From Pseudomonas fragi (GTDB lineage: Bacteria; Pseudomonadota; Gammaproteobacteria; Pseudomonadales; Pseudomonadaceae): 64,000 nt of DNA. A program made the translations under genes and the position numbers. The stretch is taken from positions 62,001 through 126,000 of the forward strand of contig NZ_CP104861.1 of NCBI RefSeq assembly GCF_025426255.1, given 5' to 3'. This document shows, piece after piece, positions 11,166 through 19,085 of the stretch (position 1 is its first letter; every line of letters begins with the position of its first letter). Under the pieces are notes generated by a model, which saw only the letters and a list, made by a program, of their open reading frames with translations, made no database searches and was not told the DNA's origin.

Positions 11166-11411
11166 ATGAAACGTTTTGCTCTAGCTGTTGTTTGCTGCGC
11201 CATGGCTACTTCGGCCTTGGCTGCCCCCAAGCCGTGTGAAGAACTGAAGGCTGAAATCGAAGCCAAGATCCAGGCCAACAATGTGTCGTCCTACACGCTG
11301 GAAATCGTGACTACCGAAGACGTCCATGACGAGAATATGGTGGTTGGGTCGTGCGAATACGGCAGCAAAAAAATCATTTATCAGAACAACGATCGTCAGG
11401 CCTCACGGTAA
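11166..11411 (+). CDS. DUF1161 small secreted protein (copy 2)
   Basis: This 81-residue paralogue of the protein at 9026-9250 has a signal peptide ending ...TSALAAPK, then KPCEELKAEIEAKIQANN and a second cysteine in VGSCEYGSKKIIYQ. A 6-residue insertion (TTEDVHDEN region) and a charged tail distinguish it from copy 1. AAGGGAG precedes the ATG. Its last nine bases overlap the convergent lipoprotein gene. Function unknown; periplasmic location is inferred. Confidence 0.88.
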   Translation: MKRFALAVVCCAMATSALAAPKPCEELKAEIEAKIQANNVSSYTLEIVTTEDVHDENMVVGSCEYGSKKIIYQNNDRQASR

Positions 11412-11819
11412 GCAGTTAACCAGCCGCTCCTCGGCCACCACCTTGCCCGCTGCGTTGTACAGTCGGGCGTAGGCGTTGAAACCCAGCGAGCGTGTTTGCA
11501 ACCGGTAATGCTGGCCGGGCTCGAAGTTATCGTAATTGACGGTGACATAGCACAGCCGTTCCTGCGGATCGCTGAACATGCCCATGCCGCCGACAAATAC
11601 CTCGAAATCGAAACGCACCATCAATTCATGGCTGCCTGGGGTGACTTGAAAGTAGCGTCCGTCGCTCATGCGCTGATTGTCCAGGCGCTCTGCCATCACC
11701 AGCTTGCCGGTTTGTGTTTCAAGGTCGACCCAGGCCATCTTCGGGTCCGGCGCGGGCAATGGCGTGCTGACGCAAGCGCTCAGCAGGCAGGCTGTCAGCA
11801 ATAGCAAAAACGTGCGCAT
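11403..11819 (-). CDS. Hypothetical lipoprotein
   Basis: This 138-residue predicted lipoprotein has signal peptide MRTFLLLLTACLLSAC, with LSAC as the lipobox. The mature part is rich in beta-strand pattern, with FQVTPGSHELMVRFDFEVF and LCYVTVNYDNFEPGQHYRL, resembling small PEGA-like or DUF2846-type folds, but I do not recognise a specific family. I chose the ATG that opens the signal peptide; the frame is open another 70 codons upstream. It is divergent from the aminopeptidase and convergent with DUF1161 copy 2, overlapping it by nine bases. Confidence 0.75.
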   Translation of the reverse strand: MRTFLLLLTACLLSACVSTPLPAPDPKMAWVDLETQTGKLVMAERLDNQRMSDGRYFQVTPGSHELMVRFDFEVFVGGMGMFSDPQERLCYVTVNYDNFEPGQHYRLQTRSLGFNAYARLYNAAGKVVAEERLVNCLP

Positions 11820-11924
11820 GGTGATTTCCACAAGGGTGTGAAGCACAAGCATAGCGCTGATCCATTGGCCTATCGCGTGTCGCCTTCGGTTAATCTTGCG
11901 CCACTCGCCTATCGAGATCGCTTT

Positions 11925-13085
11925 ATGACGTTGCGTATTCGCTGCCTGCTCGCCATTGCCCTGATACCGCTGCTCAATGGCTGTTCCAGTGCTGCGTACT
12001 ACGCTCAATTGGCCGATGGCCAATGGCAATTATTAAAAGCCCGCCAGCCGGTGGCCAAGGTGATTGCCGACCCGCAGCAGCCGCCTGTCCTGCGCCAGCA
12101 TCTGGCTAATGCCCAGGCTGCCCGCACCTTTGCCAGCCAGCATTTGTACCTGCCGGACAATCAGAGCTATCGCCTGTATGCCGACCTCAAACGGCCCTAT
12201 GTGGTGTGGAATGTATTTGCCACCCCAGAGTTTTCCCTCAACCCCGTGACCCATTGCTTTCCGATTGCCGGGTGCGTGGCCTACCGAGGTTTTTACAGCC
12301 AGGGTGCGGCGCGCGGCGAAGCGGCCCTGCAACATCAGCAGGGCAATGACGTGCTTATCAGTGGGGTCGAGGCTTACTCGACGTTGGGCTGGTTTGATGA
12401 CCCTATCCTCAACAGCATGCTCACCTGGGGCGATGAGCGCCTGGCCACCCTGATTTTTCACGAACTGGCGCACCAGCGCGTCTATGTGAAGGATGACAGT
12501 GAGTTCAATGAGTCTTTTGCCAGCTTCGTTGATCAGGAAGGTACCCGCCAATGGCGCGCCCACCAAGGGCTGCCGCCCTCAAGCCGCGATAGCTTGAAGC
12601 AGCGCGAGCAGTTTGTCGGGTTAGTACTCAACACCCGTCAGCGCCTGCAAGACCTCTACGCGCAGCCTGTGCCTGACGCTGAAATGCGTCAGCGCAAAGC
12701 TGCAGAGTTTGAGCGAATGCGCCGCGAGTACCGTCAGTTACGCCATAAGGAATGGGCTGGGAATAATCGGTTTGATGCGTGGGTCAATGCGCCGATGAAT
12801 AACGCAAAGCTGCTGCCGTTTGGCCTGTACGACCAATGGGTGCCGGCTTTCGCTGCGCTGTTTGAACACCTTGATCGCGATTGGCCAAGGTTTTATCGCG
12901 AGGTTGAACAACTCGGCAAACTGCCCCGACAACAGCGCAAGGCTGCTTTGGAGCAGTGGGCGCGAGCCAACAGTCAGCTGGACTTGAACCAGCCCTTTAC
13001 CGCGCAGGAGGCAAACGCGCTGGTACTGCAGGCGCCGCTGCTCAAGGCTTCACGCAATTTGGGAATATCGGCTTTCGTCATGTAG
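11925..13085 (+). CDS. Lipoprotein zinc aminopeptidase (PF10023-like)
   Basis: This 386-residue predicted lipoprotein has a signal ending LLNGC (Cys20). The zinc motif is HELAH at 179-183, with Glu196 in FNESFASF as the probable third ligand. The pattern, including WFDDPILNSML just before the zinc site, is that of the putative aminopeptidase family PF10023. I chose the ATG opening the signal peptide; an upstream in-frame start would add 29 residues that spoil the signal. Its final 112 bases overlap a phosphatase gene on the other strand. Confidence 0.85.
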   Translation: MTLRIRCLLAIALIPLLNGCSSAAYYAQLADGQWQLLKARQPVAKVIADPQQPPVLRQHLANAQAARTFASQHLYLPDNQSYRLYADLKRPYVVWNVFATPEFSLNPVTHCFPIAGCVAYRGFYSQGAARGEAALQHQQGNDVLISGVEAYSTLGWFDDPILNSMLTWGDERLATLIFHELAHQRVYVKDDSEFNESFASFVDQEGTRQWRAHQGLPPSSRDSLKQREQFVGLVLNTRQRLQDLYAQPVPDAEMRQRKAAEFERMRREYRQLRHKEWAGNNRFDAWVNAPMNNAKLLPFGLYDQWVPAFAALFEHLDRDWPRFYREVEQLGKLPRQQRKAALEQWARANSQLDLNQPFTAQEANALVLQAPLLKASRNLGISAFVM

Positions 13086-13609
13086 CTGACGCCATCCTTG
13101 AAGTGTGAGGTCTGGCCAAAGCCGCCCTGAGTCATTTCCTTGAGTGCGTCTTCCTTGCTCCAGTCCTGCACCACCACGCGGTACATCGCTGCCATCAAGC
13201 CAGTGCGGTCCACGCCGTGTTTGCAGTGCATCAACACCGGGCCCTGGGCTTGTGCGGTTTGAATGGCGCGCAATGCGGCCAGCACATCGGCGTCATCCAC
13301 ATGATTGGTCCGGTAAGGCAGCTGGACTTGGGTGACACCGGGGGTCTTGAGCCAGGCGTCATCGGCCTCGGGCAAGAAGTTGATCACGGTGGCGATCTGC
13401 AGTTTTTCCAGCAACGGCTGTGCAGCGCTGTCGGGCAAGGCGCTGCGGTACAGGGTCGGTGACATTTGATACAGGTTGTATTGCGCAGCAACGGGTTGTG
13501 CCCACTGCGCTGGCCGCGCCTGGGTTGTTTCGTCGGCCTGAGCCTGAGGCAACGCAAAGGCTGCCAGTAATGTCAGGCACAGAGCAGGGAAAAACCGGGT
13601 TTTCGGCAT
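12974..13609 (-). CDS. Secreted dual-specificity/tyrosine phosphatase-like protein
   Basis: This 211-residue protein has a signal peptide (residues 1-25, ...PQAQADE) and the Cys-phosphatase loop HCKHGVDRTG, with nucleophile Cys129 and Arg135. An aspartate in HVDDADV about 25 residues before is a candidate general acid. It resembles bacterial DSP/PTP-like proteins of the periplasm; the substrate is unknown. Its 3' end reads 112 bases into the coding region of the aminopeptidase on the opposite strand, and the C-terminal residues (SSGACSTSAFASCAVKGW) fall there. They look unlike a conserved domain. Confidence 0.85.
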   Translation of the reverse strand: MPKTRFFPALCLTLLAAFALPQAQADETTQARPAQWAQPVAAQYNLYQMSPTLYRSALPDSAAQPLLEKLQIATVINFLPEADDAWLKTPGVTQVQLPYRTNHVDDADVLAALRAIQTAQAQGPVLMHCKHGVDRTGLMAAMYRVVVQDWSKEDALKEMTQGGFGQTSHFKDGVSYMTKADIPKLREALSSGACSTSAFASCAVKGWFKSS

Positions 13610-13811
13610 GTCAGTTCGACCACTTCTACAGGGATTATCAGGAGGTGGCGGCAGATTGAGTCAAACCGGATCAAAACCCTGTGAGCTGTTTGTAAAAATT
13701 CTGTTATAGCGCTGATGGCAGCTGCGGCAAAATCACGCATGAAACGATTCATCCAGGCGCTTGGCCTGTTAGTATTTGTAACCAAATTTTGCCTGCGTGT
13801 TGTTTTCCTTA

Positions 13812-13825
13812 GGTCGACGTCGACC
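13812..13825. promoter_or_regulatory. Perfect 14-base palindrome upstream of gluconate dehydrogenase
   Basis: GGTCGACGTCGACC is a perfect palindrome 71 bases before the operon's first ATG, within a 287-base gap that also has a small hairpin (AGCCGC/GCGGCT) near 13850. It could be an operator. No known regulator is recognised from it. Confidence 0.3.
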
Positions 13826-13896
13826 CGTATCGCTGCCAAAACGAAAAGCCGCCCATGAGCGGCTGTAATCCGTGACTGCCTGATGAGGTGCCCCGC

Positions 13897-14634
13897 ATGT
13901 CTGAGCAAGACAATCCCCGGCGTGAGTTTTTGCGCAAAACCCTGACCCTGATTCCAGTGGTCACCGTCGCCAGCACCGGCCTTGGTGGTTCCGTGCTGAT
14001 GGCCACGCCTGCGGCCGCAGCACCTGAGCCTGCACAGCGACCTTCGAGCCCTGGCAAAGCCTACGAGCCGACTTGGTTCACCGCTGAAGAGTGGGTGTTT
14101 GTAAACGCCGCTGTCGCGCGTCTGATCCCGGCAGACGAGCAAGGCCCCGGCGCTCTGGAAGCTGGTGTCCCGGAATATATCGACCGCCAGATGAACACGC
14201 CCTATGCCAGCGGCGCGCTGTGGTTTATGCAAGGGCCGTTCAATGCCGACGCGCCACCTGAAATGGGCTGGCAGAGCAAATTGGTGCCAAAGCAGATCTA
14301 TCGTCTGGGCATCGCTGCCACGGAGGAACTGTGCAAAAAGGTCTATAACTCAACATTTGCTGGGCTAGACAGCGCTACCCGAGACGAAGTGCTCAAACAA
14401 TTGGAAGCGGGCACCCCTAAATTCGAGAGCGTTCCAGCCAAAATGTTTTTCAGCTTTTTGCTGCAAAACACCAAGGAAGGCTTCTTTTGCGACCCGATTC
14501 ACGGTGGCAACAAGGGCATGGTCGGCTGGACCATGATCGGCTTCCCCGGCGCGCGCGCTGATTTTATGGATTGGGTTGAACGCAACGAGCAGTACCCCTT
14601 CCCGGCAGTTTCCATCCGCGGCGAGAGGGCTTGA
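13897..14634 (+). CDS. Gluconate 2-dehydrogenase, small (gamma/subunit 3) subunit
   Basis: This 245-residue subunit 3 has a twin-arginine signal (PRREFLRKTLTLIPVV), so the complex is exported folded to the periplasmic face of the inner membrane. The family supports folding and export of the flavoprotein subunit. I chose the ATG with GAGG eight bases upstream rather than a GTG nine bases earlier. The flavoprotein gene starts three bases after its stop, forming a three-gene operon with the cytochrome. Confidence 0.92.
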   Translation: MSEQDNPRREFLRKTLTLIPVVTVASTGLGGSVLMATPAAAAPEPAQRPSSPGKAYEPTWFTAEEWVFVNAAVARLIPADEQGPGALEAGVPEYIDRQMNTPYASGALWFMQGPFNADAPPEMGWQSKLVPKQIYRLGIAATEELCKKVYNSTFAGLDSATRDEVLKQLEAGTPKFESVPAKMFFSFLLQNTKEGFFCDPIHGGNKGMVGWTMIGFPGARADFMDWVERNEQYPFPAVSIRGERA

Positions 14635-14636
14635 GC

Positions 14637-16421
14637 ATGTCGACCGTTATGAAGAAAGTTGATGCAGTTATCGTCGGTTTTGGCTGGACCGGCGCGATCA
14701 TGGCCAAAGAGCTGACCGAAGCTGGCCTGAATGTTGTGGCCCTTGAACGCGGCCCAATGCAGGACACCTACCCGGACGGTAACTATCCACAGGTGATCGA
14801 CGAACTGACCTACAGCGTGCGTAAAAAGTTGTTTCAGGACGTCTCCAAAGAAACCGTCACTATCCGCCATAGCATCAAGGATGTGGCCCTGCCGAACCGC
14901 CAACTGGGTGTGTTTTTGCCTGGCAACGGTGTGGGCGGCGCGGGTTTGCACTGGTCGGGCGTGCACTTTCGGGTCGACCCGACAGAGCTGCGCATGCGCA
15001 GCCATTACGAAGAACGCTACGGCAAAAACTTTATCCCTGAGGGCATGACCATCCAGGACTTTGGCGTCAGCTATGAAGAGCTGGAGCCGTTCTTTGACTA
15101 CGCCGAAAAAGTCTTCGGTACCTCGGGCCAGGCCTGGACCGTCAACGGCCAACTGGTCGGTCAAGGCAAGGGCGGCAACCCTTATGCGCCGGATCGCTCC
15201 GATAACTTCCCGCTGGTATCGCAGAAGAACACCTACTCCGCACAGTTGTTTCAGAAAGCGGCCAATGAGGTGGGTTACAAACCTTACAACCTGCCATCGG
15301 CCAACACCTCGGGACCTTACACCAACCCCTATGGTGCGCAGATGGGGCCGTGTAATTTCTGCGGTTTTTGCAGCGGCTATGTCTGCTACATGTATTCCAA
15401 GGCATCACCCAACGTAAACATTCTCCCAGCGCTCAAGCCGCTGCCCAACTTTGAGCTGCGCCCTGACGCTCATGTGATTCGGGTCAATCTGGACAGCAGC
15501 AAAAGCAAGGCCACCGGCGTGACCTACATCGACGCACTGGGCCGCGAGATCGAGCAACCGGCCGACCTGGTGATTCTGGGCGCGTTCCAGCTGCATAACG
15601 TGCGCTTGATGCTGCTGTCGGGGATTGGCAAGCCTTACGACCCAGTCACCAACGAAGGTGTGGTGGGCCGCAACTTCGCTTATCAGAACATGGGCACCAT
15701 CAAGGCCTACTTCGATAAAGACGTGCACACCAACAACTTTATCGGCGCGGGCGGCAATGGCGTGGCGATTGATGATTTCAACGCGGACAACTTCGACCAC
15801 GGGCCTCACGGCTTTGTCGGTGGTTCGCCGATGTGGGTCAACCAGGCGGGCAGCCGACCGATTGCCGGCACCTCGAACCCGCCGGGCACTCCGGCCTGGG
15901 GCAGTGCCTGGAAGCGTGCAACCGCCGATTACTACACCCATCAGGTGTCGATGGACTCCCACGGTGCGCATCAATCCTACCGTTGCAACTACCTCGACCT
16001 GGACCCGGTCTATCGCGATGCCTACGGTCAGCCGTTGCTGCGTATGACGTTCGACTGGCAAGAAAACGACATCAAAATGAATCGTTTCATGATGGAAAAA
16101 ATGGGCAAGATCGCCGACGCGATGAACCCCAAGGCCATTGCACGAATCGGCAAGCAAGTGGGTGATCACTTCAACACGGCCTCCTACCAGACCACCCACC
16201 TCAACGGTGGCGCGATCATGGGGACGAACCCGAAAACCAGCGCTCTGAATCGTTACCTGCAGAGCTGGGACGTACACAACGTGTTTGTGCCGGGTGCATC
16301 GGCCTTCCCGCAAGGCTTGGGATACAACCCGACCGGCCTGGTTGCTGCGTTGACCTATTGGTCGGCCCGGGCGATCCGCGAGCAGTACCTGAAAAACCCC
16401 GGCCCACTGGTTCAGGCATAA
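14637..16421 (+). CDS. Gluconate 2-dehydrogenase flavoprotein (GMC oxidoreductase) subunit
   Basis: This 594-residue GMC-family subunit oxidises D-gluconate to 2-ketogluconate at the periplasmic side of the membrane. It has the N-terminal dinucleotide fold VIVGFGWTGAIMAKEL, a GMC signature region around GNGVGGAGLHWSG, a cysteine cluster CNFCGFCSGYVC near residue 240, and a C-terminal GMC_oxred_C domain with HLNGGAIMGTNP. It has no signal of its own, consistent with piggyback export on the Tat subunit. The cytochrome gene follows within 12 bases. 2-Ketogluconate dehydrogenase has the same architecture, so the substrate is not certain. Confidence 0.92.
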   Translation: MSTVMKKVDAVIVGFGWTGAIMAKELTEAGLNVVALERGPMQDTYPDGNYPQVIDELTYSVRKKLFQDVSKETVTIRHSIKDVALPNRQLGVFLPGNGVGGAGLHWSGVHFRVDPTELRMRSHYEERYGKNFIPEGMTIQDFGVSYEELEPFFDYAEKVFGTSGQAWTVNGQLVGQGKGGNPYAPDRSDNFPLVSQKNTYSAQLFQKAANEVGYKPYNLPSANTSGPYTNPYGAQMGPCNFCGFCSGYVCYMYSKASPNVNILPALKPLPNFELRPDAHVIRVNLDSSKSKATGVTYIDALGREIEQPADLVILGAFQLHNVRLMLLSGIGKPYDPVTNEGVVGRNFAYQNMGTIKAYFDKDVHTNNFIGAGGNGVAIDDFNADNFDHGPHGFVGGSPMWVNQAGSRPIAGTSNPPGTPAWGSAWKRATADYYTHQVSMDSHGAHQSYRCNYLDLDPVYRDAYGQPLLRMTFDWQENDIKMNRFMMEKMGKIADAMNPKAIARIGKQVGDHFNTASYQTTHLNGGAIMGTNPKTSALNRYLQSWDVHNVFVPGASAFPQGLGYNPTGLVAALTYWSARAIREQYLKNPGPLVQA

Positions 16422-16433
16422 GGAGCGATGACC

Positions 16434-17687
16434 ATGAAAGCATTTGTTATTGCGACCCTGGCCCTGTTCAGCAGTTTCTCGGCGGTGGCCGCTGACAGCG
16501 ACCCACAGGCACTGGTCAAGCAAGGTGAATACCTGGCTCGCGCCGGTGACTGTGTGGCCTGCCACACGGCCAAGGACGGCAAGCCGTTTGCCGGTGGCCT
16601 GGCGATGGAAACCCCGATCGGTACGATCTATTCGACCAATATCACGCCGGGTAAAAGCGGCATTGGCAGCTACAGCTTTGAAGATTTCGACAAAGCCGTA
16701 CGCCACGGCGTAGCGCAAAACGGCAGCACCTTGTATCCGGCCATGCCGTATCCATCGTATGCGCGGGTCAACCAGGACGACATGCAGGCGTTGTATGCCT
16801 ATTTCATGAAGGGCGTTAAACCCGTCGAGCAAGCCAATCAGGAAGCCGATATTCCGTGGCCGCTGAGCATGCGCTGGCCGCTGGCAATCTGGCGCTGGCT
16901 GTTTGCCCCAGCGGTTGCAGACTTCAAGCCGCAAGCCGGGCAAGACGCGGTGCTCAGCCGTGGCGCCTATCTGGTGGAAGGTCTCGGTCACTGCGGCGCG
17001 TGTCACACACCACGGGCACTGACCATGCAGGAAAAAGCCCTGAGCGCCAGCGACAGCCCGGCGTTCCTGTCAGGCAGCGCACCGCTGGAAGGCTGGATCG
17101 CGAAGAACCTGCGTGGCGACCACAAGGACGGCCTGGGTAGCTGGAACGAAGAGCAGTTGGTGCAGTTCCTCAAGACCGGACGCAGCGATCGCAGTGCGGT
17201 GTTTGGCGGCATGAGTGATGTGATCGTACACAGCATGCAGTACATGTCCGAGGCAGACCTGACCGCTATCGCTCGCTACTTGAAGTCGTTACCTGCGGTT
17301 GACCCTGCGGATGCCCCGCATCAGTACGACTCGACGGTGGCTGATGCCCTATGGAATGGTGATGACAGCAAGCGCGGCGCGGCGGTGTATATCGACAACT
17401 GCGCGGCCTGCCATCGGACTGATGGTCACGGCTATACCCGCGTGTTCCCGGCATTGGCGGGTAACCCGGTGTTGCAGTCAAACGACCCGACGTCGCTGAT
17501 ACATATCGTGCTTAAAGGTGGGACGTTGCCAGCGACACATACGGCGCCGTCGACCTTCACCATGCCTGCTTTCGACTGGCGTTTGTCGGATCAGGAAGTG
17601 GCCGATGTGGTCAATTTCATCCGTACCAGTTGGGGCAATAAGGCGGCTGAAGTGAAGGCCAGTGATGTGAAGGTGTTGCGCGAGTAA
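16434..17687 (+). CDS. Gluconate 2-dehydrogenase cytochrome c subunit
   Basis: This 417-residue secreted cytochrome c has three CXXCH haem sites: CVACH near residue 39, CGACH near 187 and CAACH near 323. A signal peptide (…SSFSAVAAD) covers the first 20 or so residues. It passes electrons from the flavoprotein to ubiquinone or a terminal oxidase. The start at the second of two close ATGs fits AGGAG eight bases upstream. It is the last gene of the operon; a palindromic repeat begins seven bases after the stop. Confidence 0.93.
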   Translation: MKAFVIATLALFSSFSAVAADSDPQALVKQGEYLARAGDCVACHTAKDGKPFAGGLAMETPIGTIYSTNITPGKSGIGSYSFEDFDKAVRHGVAQNGSTLYPAMPYPSYARVNQDDMQALYAYFMKGVKPVEQANQEADIPWPLSMRWPLAIWRWLFAPAVADFKPQAGQDAVLSRGAYLVEGLGHCGACHTPRALTMQEKALSASDSPAFLSGSAPLEGWIAKNLRGDHKDGLGSWNEEQLVQFLKTGRSDRSAVFGGMSDVIVHSMQYMSEADLTAIARYLKSLPAVDPADAPHQYDSTVADALWNGDDSKRGAAVYIDNCAACHRTDGHGYTRVFPALAGNPVLQSNDPTSLIHIVLKGGTLPATHTAPSTFTMPAFDWRLSDQEVADVVNFIRTSWGNKAAEVKASDVKVLRE

Positions 17688-17693
17688 TACGAA

Positions 17694-17795
17694 GCTGCAG
17701 CCGCTGACGAGGTACGAGGCTGCGATAAGGTCCGCAGGACCCTCAAAATGTCGGGGCCGCTGCGCTGCCCATCGTAGCCTGCTGCAGCGGCTACA
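17694..17795. repeat. Palindromic repeat, GTAGCCGCTGC family
   Basis: The left arm GCTGCAGCCGCTGACGAGG and the right arm CTGCTGCAGCGGCTAC enclose degenerate inner arms (GAGGCTGCGAT/ATCGTAGCCTG). It lies between two convergent genes. Related elements are at 33859-33950 and 42143-42243. Confidence 0.8.
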
Positions 17796-17807
17796 GGGTT
17801 AAAACTC

Positions 17808-18449
17808 CTACGGCTGAGTTGCATCCCCGACCAACCACTTCTGCGACAACGCCTCTAGCCGGCCATCGGCCTTGATCCGTTGCAGCGCCTTGTCCAGGCT
17901 GGCCTGGAACGCTGGGTTGCCCTTCTGGAAGGGTATCGCCAGCGTCACTTCCTCATCCGTGACCGGCGGCTTTTGAGCCACGGTCACCAATGGCTGATGT
18001 TCGACAAACTGGCTGCCTTGAGCTACGCCTAGAAGCTGACCCTGAAGTGTTGCAAGGGTATTGGCCGGGTGCGGTGTTTCCTTGCGGGCGATCTTCTGTG
18101 CTTGGGTGTGGCTGTAAGGTTCGCTGAAGTCGAAACGATCCTGGAGTTCGGGAGTCAAAGCGATGTGGTTGATGGCGACATCGTATTTACCGCTCTCAAC
18201 ACCCGGCAGCAGGTCAGCGCTGTCGGTAACAAGAATGGAGGGATGCACTTCCAGTTCCTGTGCCAACAGTTCGCCCAGTTCGACGTCGAAGCCGGTCAGG
18301 CGCCCGTCCTGCTTGAAGCTGAACGGCGGCATGTCGCCCTCGAGGGCAATGCGCAGTTCGCCGCGGTCGTTCACGTCATCGATCAGTTCAGCTTGAGCAA
18401 AAGGGCTCGCCAATGGCAGTAAAAGCATCAGGCCTGGCAGAAAACGCAT
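17808..18449 (-). CDS. Periplasmic amino-acid-type solute-binding protein (SBP_bac_3)
   Basis: This 213-residue protein has a signal peptide (…ASPFAQAE) followed by the family 3 binding-protein pattern: RIALEGDMPPFSF, GFDVELGELLAQEL and KYDVAINHIALTPE. It is shorter than typical members (about 240) and stands alone, without permease or ATPase genes. It could feed a transporter encoded elsewhere or act as a sensor. The ATG opening the signal peptide has AAGGAG at good distance; an upstream in-frame start is unlikely. Confidence 0.85.
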   Translation of the reverse strand: MRFLPGLMLLLPLASPFAQAELIDDVNDRGELRIALEGDMPPFSFKQDGRLTGFDVELGELLAQELEVHPSILVTDSADLLPGVESGKYDVAINHIALTPELQDRFDFSEPYSHTQAQKIARKETPHPANTLATLQGQLLGVAQGSQFVEHQPLVTVAQKPPVTDEEVTLAIPFQKGNPAFQASLDKALQRIKADGRLEALSQKWLVGDATQP

Positions 18450-18589
18450 GGTCACTCCTTTGAAATTGTTGCAAGCGATTCGCAACTGGCGTTCGCTTTG
18501 CTTTATGTTGGTCAATTGCGGCGTTGGACAACAGATTGACTCAAAGTTGTCTTGCATCGAAGAATTTTGCAAAAAAACCGGAGAAAAAA

Positions 18590-19027
18590 ATGAAAGCTCT
18601 ACTGTCTCGTGTTGCGTTGGCTTCTGTATTGATGGGCGCTTCGGTCATGGCTTCAGCGGCTGGCCTGGAATCGGAACCGGCTCCAAAAGGCGGCAAAGTG
18701 TTCATCGTCGAACCTAAAGACGGTGCAACGGTTGATCAAACCTTCACGGTCAAGTTCGGTATCGAAGGCATGCCTTTGGCGCCTATTACCGAGGCCACCC
18801 CTCACGCAGGCCACCACCACCTGCTGATCGATGTCGACCAGTTGCCTGCCGAGAACGCACCCATCCCGGCCGATGCCAACCATATCCACTTCGGCAAGGC
18901 CCAGACTGAAACCCAGGTAACTCTGCCACCAGGCAAGCACACCTTGCAGTTGGTGCTGGGCAACCAGGTTCACGTGCCGTTCAAGCCAAGCATTGTGTCC
19001 AAGAAAATCACAGTTGATGTGAAATAA
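18590..19027 (+). CDS. DUF4399 periplasmic protein
   Basis: This 145-residue protein has a signal peptide ending ...ASVMASAAG. The mature part has the DUF4399 pattern, including HAGHHHLLIDVDQLP, NHIHFGKAQTET and LPPGKHTLQLVLGNQVH. The clustered histidines suggest possible metal binding, but that is inference; the family has no assigned function. The A-rich leader with GGAG precedes the ATG. A strong bidirectional terminator separates it from serA. Confidence 0.9.
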   Translation: MKALLSRVALASVLMGASVMASAAGLESEPAPKGGKVFIVEPKDGATVDQTFTVKFGIEGMPLAPITEATPHAGHHHLLIDVDQLPAENAPIPADANHIHFGKAQTETQVTLPPGKHTLQLVLGNQVHVPFKPSIVSKKITVDVK

Positions 19028-19042
19028 GCGTTTTCGACGCAT

Positions 19043-19073
19043 AAAAAAGGGAGACCCTAGGGTCTCCCTTTTT
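19043..19073. terminator. Bidirectional terminator between DUF4399 and serA
   Basis: AAAAAAGGGAGACCCTAGG and its complement form a near-perfect hairpin with A- and T-runs on both sides, between two convergent genes. Confidence 0.92.
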
Positions 19074-19085
19074 ATTGCAGCGCGT

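Noticed and set aside
13888..13896. GTG start for the gluconate dehydrogenase gamma subunit nine bases upstream
   Set aside because: The GTG overlaps the GAGG ribosome site that is well spaced for the ATG at 13897.
15405..17006. A 533-codon frame antisense to the gluconate dehydrogenase genes
   Set aside because: It crosses two well-supported genes and has no recognisable domain. It is a shadow of the GMC and cytochrome coding sequences.
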